Assembly (NCBI RefSeq): GCF_013167215.1
Contig: NZ_JABJWY010000035.1
Coordinates: 341,753 to 405,752 of the forward strand
DNA length: 64,000 bases
DNA from: Sphingobacterium prati
Lineage (GTDB): Bacteria; Bacteroidota; Bacteroidia; Sphingobacteriales; Sphingobacteriaceae
Direction of reading: 5' to 3'
Part shown: positions 61,161-64,000 of the stretch, in pieces
Position numbering within the stretch: position 1 is the first letter of the stretch
Layout: the number at the start of each line of letters is the position of its first letter
Notes under the pieces: generated by a model
Databases searched by the model: none
What the model was told of the DNA's origin: nothing
The model's input: only the letters and a program-made list of their open reading frames with translations
Made by a program: the position numbers and the translations under genes

Positions 61161-61733
61161 CTATTGTCTTTCTAGTGATCCAATATATTGATATCTATTA
61201 ATGAAAATACCTGTAGGGGTTGCCTTTGAATCGATAAAAGCGAGTTTTTGCGCATTTACCTTGTCTGACAGTAAGCGTTTGCCATGCCCCAGCAGAACCG
61301 GGTAAGTAATGAGCACGACCTCGTCGACGAGACCTCGTTCAAGTAAAAGGGAGGTCAGTGTGGAACTTCCTACAACGATCAGATCGGGACCGTCTGTTGA
61401 TTTAAGTGTATGAATTGCAGTTTCAATGTGGGTGCCTAAATTTTTTACAGGTCCCCAGATTAAACTGTCGGGACGGTGAGTTGCGACGTGTTTCGTAGCA
61501 GCATTTATTGCATTGGCCATTGGAAAATTGCCTGCATTGGGCCAGAAGCTGCTAAAGATATCATAGGTCTGACGGCCCAAAAGAAGGTCAAAGTCAGGTC
61601 CATAAGTCTGAAAGAGCATTTCCGCTCCCGCGGGACTTCTATAGGCTGTTGTCCATGCACCGTAAATGTAATCTCCATCATGTTCGATGACGCCATCAAG
61701 CGAGATGTGTTCGAAAATTCTGATCTTTCTCAT
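61161..61733 (-). CDS. dihydrofolate-reductase-like (RibD C-terminal) protein
   Basis: A 190-aa protein. The order EHISLDGVIEHDGDYIYGAW, LLGRQTYDIFSSFWP, and DGPDLIVVGSSTLTSLLLER is that of RibD_C/YwjB-type reductases. They bind NADPH but often lack proven function. It is distinct from true FolA (different N-terminus). It is separated from the downstream yceI gene (also minus) by 73 bp. Confidence 0.9.
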   Translation of the reverse strand: MRKIRIFEHISLDGVIEHDGDYIYGAWTTAYRSPAGAEMLFQTYGPDFDLLLGRQTYDIFSSFWPNAGNFPMANAINAATKHVATHRPDSLIWGPVKNLGTHIETAIHTLKSTDGPDLIVVGSSTLTSLLLERGLVDEVVLITYPVLLGHGKRLLSDKVNAQKLAFIDSKATPTGIFINRYQYIGSLERQ

Positions 61734-61914
61734 TGTCTCAAGTGTTTGATTATTAATCCAAATTTAGTGAAGTTTAGAAATGCGAATGCGGTGCAATCGC
61801 GACAATATAAGGGGTGGAATGTGTAACTTTAATACATAAGATACCTCTACATGTGGATTTGAAGTCTCCATGTGCTACGGTAAATTCGGCGATGCAATCA
61901 AAAATAGTGCATAT

Positions 61915-62658
61915 ATGGAATTTTCACCTTTCAACAATGTTGTTAAACTTTGTCTTCAGGGAATGAACATGGAAGAAACTAAACAGCCAGAAGAAGCCCT
62001 TAAATTATTTCTGCAGGCCTGGAATGAAGCTACGAACCATCACGAACACTTTCTTGCAGCTTATTATGTAGCCCGGCAGCAAAAAACTGCTTCAGACAGA
62101 TTAACATGGCTCGAAAAGGCCTTGATACATGCGTTAAAACTAAATGACGATACAGTTAAGAGTGCGCTACCAAACCTGTATCTGAAGCTTGCCAAATGCT
62201 ACGAAGATCTGGGAGATAGCGAAAAGTCAGTTGGATATGCTGAGTTGGCTGCAACCCTGAACGAAAAACCATCGGATACCGGGCCTTTTTACCATGGCAC
62301 CAAAGCTGACCTAAAAGTAGGCGATCTATTGACTGCTGGCGGGAATTCGAATTATCAGCCTGAACTGACCATGAATCATATTTATTTTACTGGTTTAGTT
62401 AACGGTGCCGGACTCGCTGCTGCTTTGGCAAAAGGAGAAGGCCGCGAACGTGTCTATATTATTGGACCGATGGGCATCTTTGAAAATGATCCGAATCTAA
62501 CAGATAAAAAATTCCCGGGTAATCCGACGCGCTCATACCGATCCACAGCTGCTTTGAAAATTGTTGGTGAAGTAAAAGACTGGGACAGACCGAGCCCGGA
62601 AGATCTTCAAAGATTTCGTGAGCGGCTGATCACAGGGAACGGTGAAATAATTAACTAA
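61915..62658 (+). CDS. arr: rifampin ADP-ribosyltransferase (Arr) with N-terminal helical-repeat domain
   Basis: A 247-aa protein. Residues about 122-247 are an Arr domain: GPFYHGTKADLKVGDLLTAG, NHIYFTGLVNGAGLAAALA, RERVYIIGPMGIFENDPN and NPTRSYRSTAALKIVGEV, which match known rifamycin ADP-ribosylating enzymes (about 140 aa alone). Residues 1-120 are TPR-like (NVVKLCLQGMNMEETKQPEE, KCYEDLGDSEKSVGYAELAA), a module usually found alone in Bacteroidota. ATG 61915 fits that module's start; 61870 would extend it. It would modify rifampin at its 23-hydroxyl if active. Confidence 0.87.
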   Translation: MEFSPFNNVVKLCLQGMNMEETKQPEEALKLFLQAWNEATNHHEHFLAAYYVARQQKTASDRLTWLEKALIHALKLNDDTVKSALPNLYLKLAKCYEDLGDSEKSVGYAELAATLNEKPSDTGPFYHGTKADLKVGDLLTAGGNSNYQPELTMNHIYFTGLVNGAGLAAALAKGEGRERVYIIGPMGIFENDPNLTDKKFPGNPTRSYRSTAALKIVGEVKDWDRPSPEDLQRFRERLITGNGEIIN

Positions 62659-63014
62659 ATCTGTAGTATTTAATGGGCGACCGATCTAACTTAAATAAAT
62701 TTTTGTGGACGAGCAAACAGCGAATGGACGGAGAAAAGCTTACCTGGACCCATAAAGAAAGCTCATGAAAGTCATTAGGATTAGAAGGTTGATTTTGAAA
62801 CGGATTAAAATTTGAAGGGAATCAAATTGACTATTCAATACTGCTGACCCGAGAACATTTTTTGTGTTTTCATTGTTTGTTCAATGTCAATAATGTTTGA
62901 AAGATTCTTTATTTGGGATGGTCTCACATTAACTTCGCACATCGTAGTGAAAGGATCTTATCTATTGGAATAGGTGATTTAGATCCGATTGGTGTTTTAT
63001 AAAAGTACAAAAGA
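62659..63014. other. intergenic region, no feature recognised
   Basis: About 356 bp between arr and the alcohol dehydrogenase gene. No terminator, repeat or protein-like frame stands out; it must contain the dehydrogenase promoter. Confidence 0.5.
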
Positions 63015-64000
63015 ATGATTAAATCAAAAGGTTACGCGGCGAAAGACAATAATTCTCCGCTTGAATATTGGGAATTTGAAAGAAGAGAACTTGGTTCAAA
63101 TGATGTGTTAATCGATATCTTGTATAGCGGTATCTGTCATTCTGATATTCATCAGGTCCACGACGAATGGGGTGGGACGCAATATCCGATTGTTCCGGGG
63201 CATGAGATCGTTGGCCGCATCAGTGCGGTAGGCAGCGCGGTGACCAAGTTTAAAAAAGGTGATCTCGCTGGTATAGGTTGTATGGTTGCATCCTGTGGTG
63301 AATGCGACAATTGTAAATCGGATCAGCAACAGTTTTGTTCGGAGAAGAAAACGGTGTGGACGTACAACAGTACGGATGTGATGCACGATCACTCCTGTAC
63401 ATATGGGGGCTACAGCAACAATATTGTCGCCGATGCGAATTTTGTTTTGCATGTGCCTGAGTCGCTTGATATCAAGAAGGTGGCCCCTTTACTTTGTGCG
63501 GGGATTACCACATACTCACCATTGAAAAGATGGAATATCAGCAAGGGACATAAAGTTGGTGTTTTGGGCTTAGGCGGTTTAGGTCACATGGCTGTGAAAA
63601 TCGCTGTTGCCATGGGAGCAGAGGTGACGATGATTAGCCATTCGCCCCGAAAAAAAGCAGATGCGGCGCTCTTAGGTGCCCATAAATTTTTAAATACGCA
63701 TGAATCTTCGGAGCTGAAGGAGTTTTCTACTTATTTTGACTTTATAATTGATACGGTTTCTGCACCGCATGATTACAATCTCTATCTAGGACTGTTAAAG
63801 ACCAAAGGTGTATATATCTGTGTCGGTATCCCAGCAGCACCAATGGAAATCAATGGACGCTCTATTATGGGGGGAAATAAAATTTTAACTGCATCCAGTA
63901 TTGGTGGAATACAGGAAACACAAGACATGCTTGATTTTTGTGCAAAACATAATATTCTTCCGGAAACAGAATTGATTGACATCGATTATGTAAATGAGGC
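63015..64000 (+). CDS. zinc-dependent NAD(P) alcohol dehydrogenase, 3'-truncated by window edge
   Basis: Begins at ATG 63015 and runs off the window in frame (328 codons seen; the family is about 350 aa). CHSDIHQVHDEWGG and PIVPGHEIVG hold catalytic-zinc ligands (Cys, His, Glu). CGECDNCKSDQQQFC is the structural-zinc loop, and GLGGLGHMAVKIAVAMGAEV the Rossmann motif. This is the CAD/YahK-type branch, mostly NADP-dependent aldehyde reductases. The physiological substrate is unknown. Confidence 0.93.
   Translation, partial: MIKSKGYAAKDNNSPLEYWEFERRELGSNDVLIDILYSGICHSDIHQVHDEWGGTQYPIVPGHEIVGRISAVGSAVTKFKKGDLAGIGCMVASCGECDNCKSDQQQFCSEKKTVWTYNSTDVMHDHSCTYGGYSNNIVADANFVLHVPESLDIKKVAPLLCAGITTYSPLKRWNISKGHKVGVLGLGGLGHMAVKIAVAMGAEVTMISHSPRKKADAALLGAHKFLNTHESSELKEFSTYFDFIIDTVSAPHDYNLYLGLLKTKGVYICVGIPAAPMEINGRSIMGGNKILTASSIGGIQETQDMLDFCAKHNILPETELIDIDYVNE

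Noticed and set aside
1..64000. CRISPR arrays, insertion sequences, rRNA genes
   Set aside because: No regularly spaced repeats, transposase-like proteins or rRNA signatures were seen in the window.

Overview
The window is a Bacteroidota chromosome segment, most likely Sphingobacterium or a close relative. Reasons: a glycogen operon with a GH31 glucosidase, many outer-membrane and lipoprotein genes without E. coli counterparts, S46 dipeptidyl-peptidase, DUF4091 and DUF3943 proteins, Bacteroidetes-type tyrosine integrase and BtgA/BtgB mobilization genes, and promoters matching the Bacteroidetes consensus TTTG-N19-23-TAnnTTTG. The genus is inferred from gene content only.

Layout. 1-6.5 kb: glycogen cluster (5'-truncated alpha-glucosidase, glgB, glgA, glgC). 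6.6-20.8 kb: core metabolism and envelope genes (TraB-like lipoprotein, MtfA-type peptidase, DUF4091 protein, PoxB-type pyruvate oxidase, diacylglycerol kinase, PatB/MalY lyase, S46 peptidase, an oxyR-ClC channel pair, riboflavin synthase). 21.0-21.2 kb: an intergenic candidate small RNA with its own promoter and terminator. 21.3-26.1 kb: a sulfatase and a four-gene minus-strand run (WG-like protein, Crp-type regulator, esterase, EamA transporter).

26.28-39.62 kb: a 13.3-kb integrative mobilizable element inserted in the 3' end of tRNA-Lys(UUU). It is bounded by a 21-bp direct repeat. The intact tRNA lies at the right end beside the integrase and a 3' tRNA stub at the left end. The element carries DNA-binding proteins, an oriT-like GC-rich structured region, BtgA/BtgB-type mobilization proteins, an AraC+SDR cassette beside a gene remnant, and cargo of unknown function. 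The most interesting cargo is an XRE regulator divergent from an operon of a degenerate nucleotidyltransferase-HEPN fusion and two unrecognised proteins. This is the best candidate for an undescribed toxin or defence-type module.

39.8-55 kb: chromosome again, with a copper P-type ATPase carrying three metal-binding modules, class I fructose-1,6-bisphosphatase behind a LacI-type operator-like palindrome, L,D-transpeptidase, DUF3943 protein, SulP transporter, bestrophin, small unknown genes, a methyltransferase and an unusual DapB-like reductase. 55-64 kb: ANT(6)-like adenylyltransferase, an MFS transporter / HAD phosphatase / DeoR regulator locus with helically phased TTGCA repeats, YceI, a DHFR-like protein, a rifampin ADP-ribosyltransferase fused to a helical N-terminal domain, and a zinc alcohol dehydrogenase running off the right edge.

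The glycogen genes and fbp point to active carbon storage and gluconeogenesis. The chromosomal ANT(6)-like and Arr-like genes suggest intrinsic resistance potential. All functions are read from sequence motifs and remembered family features; no search was run.
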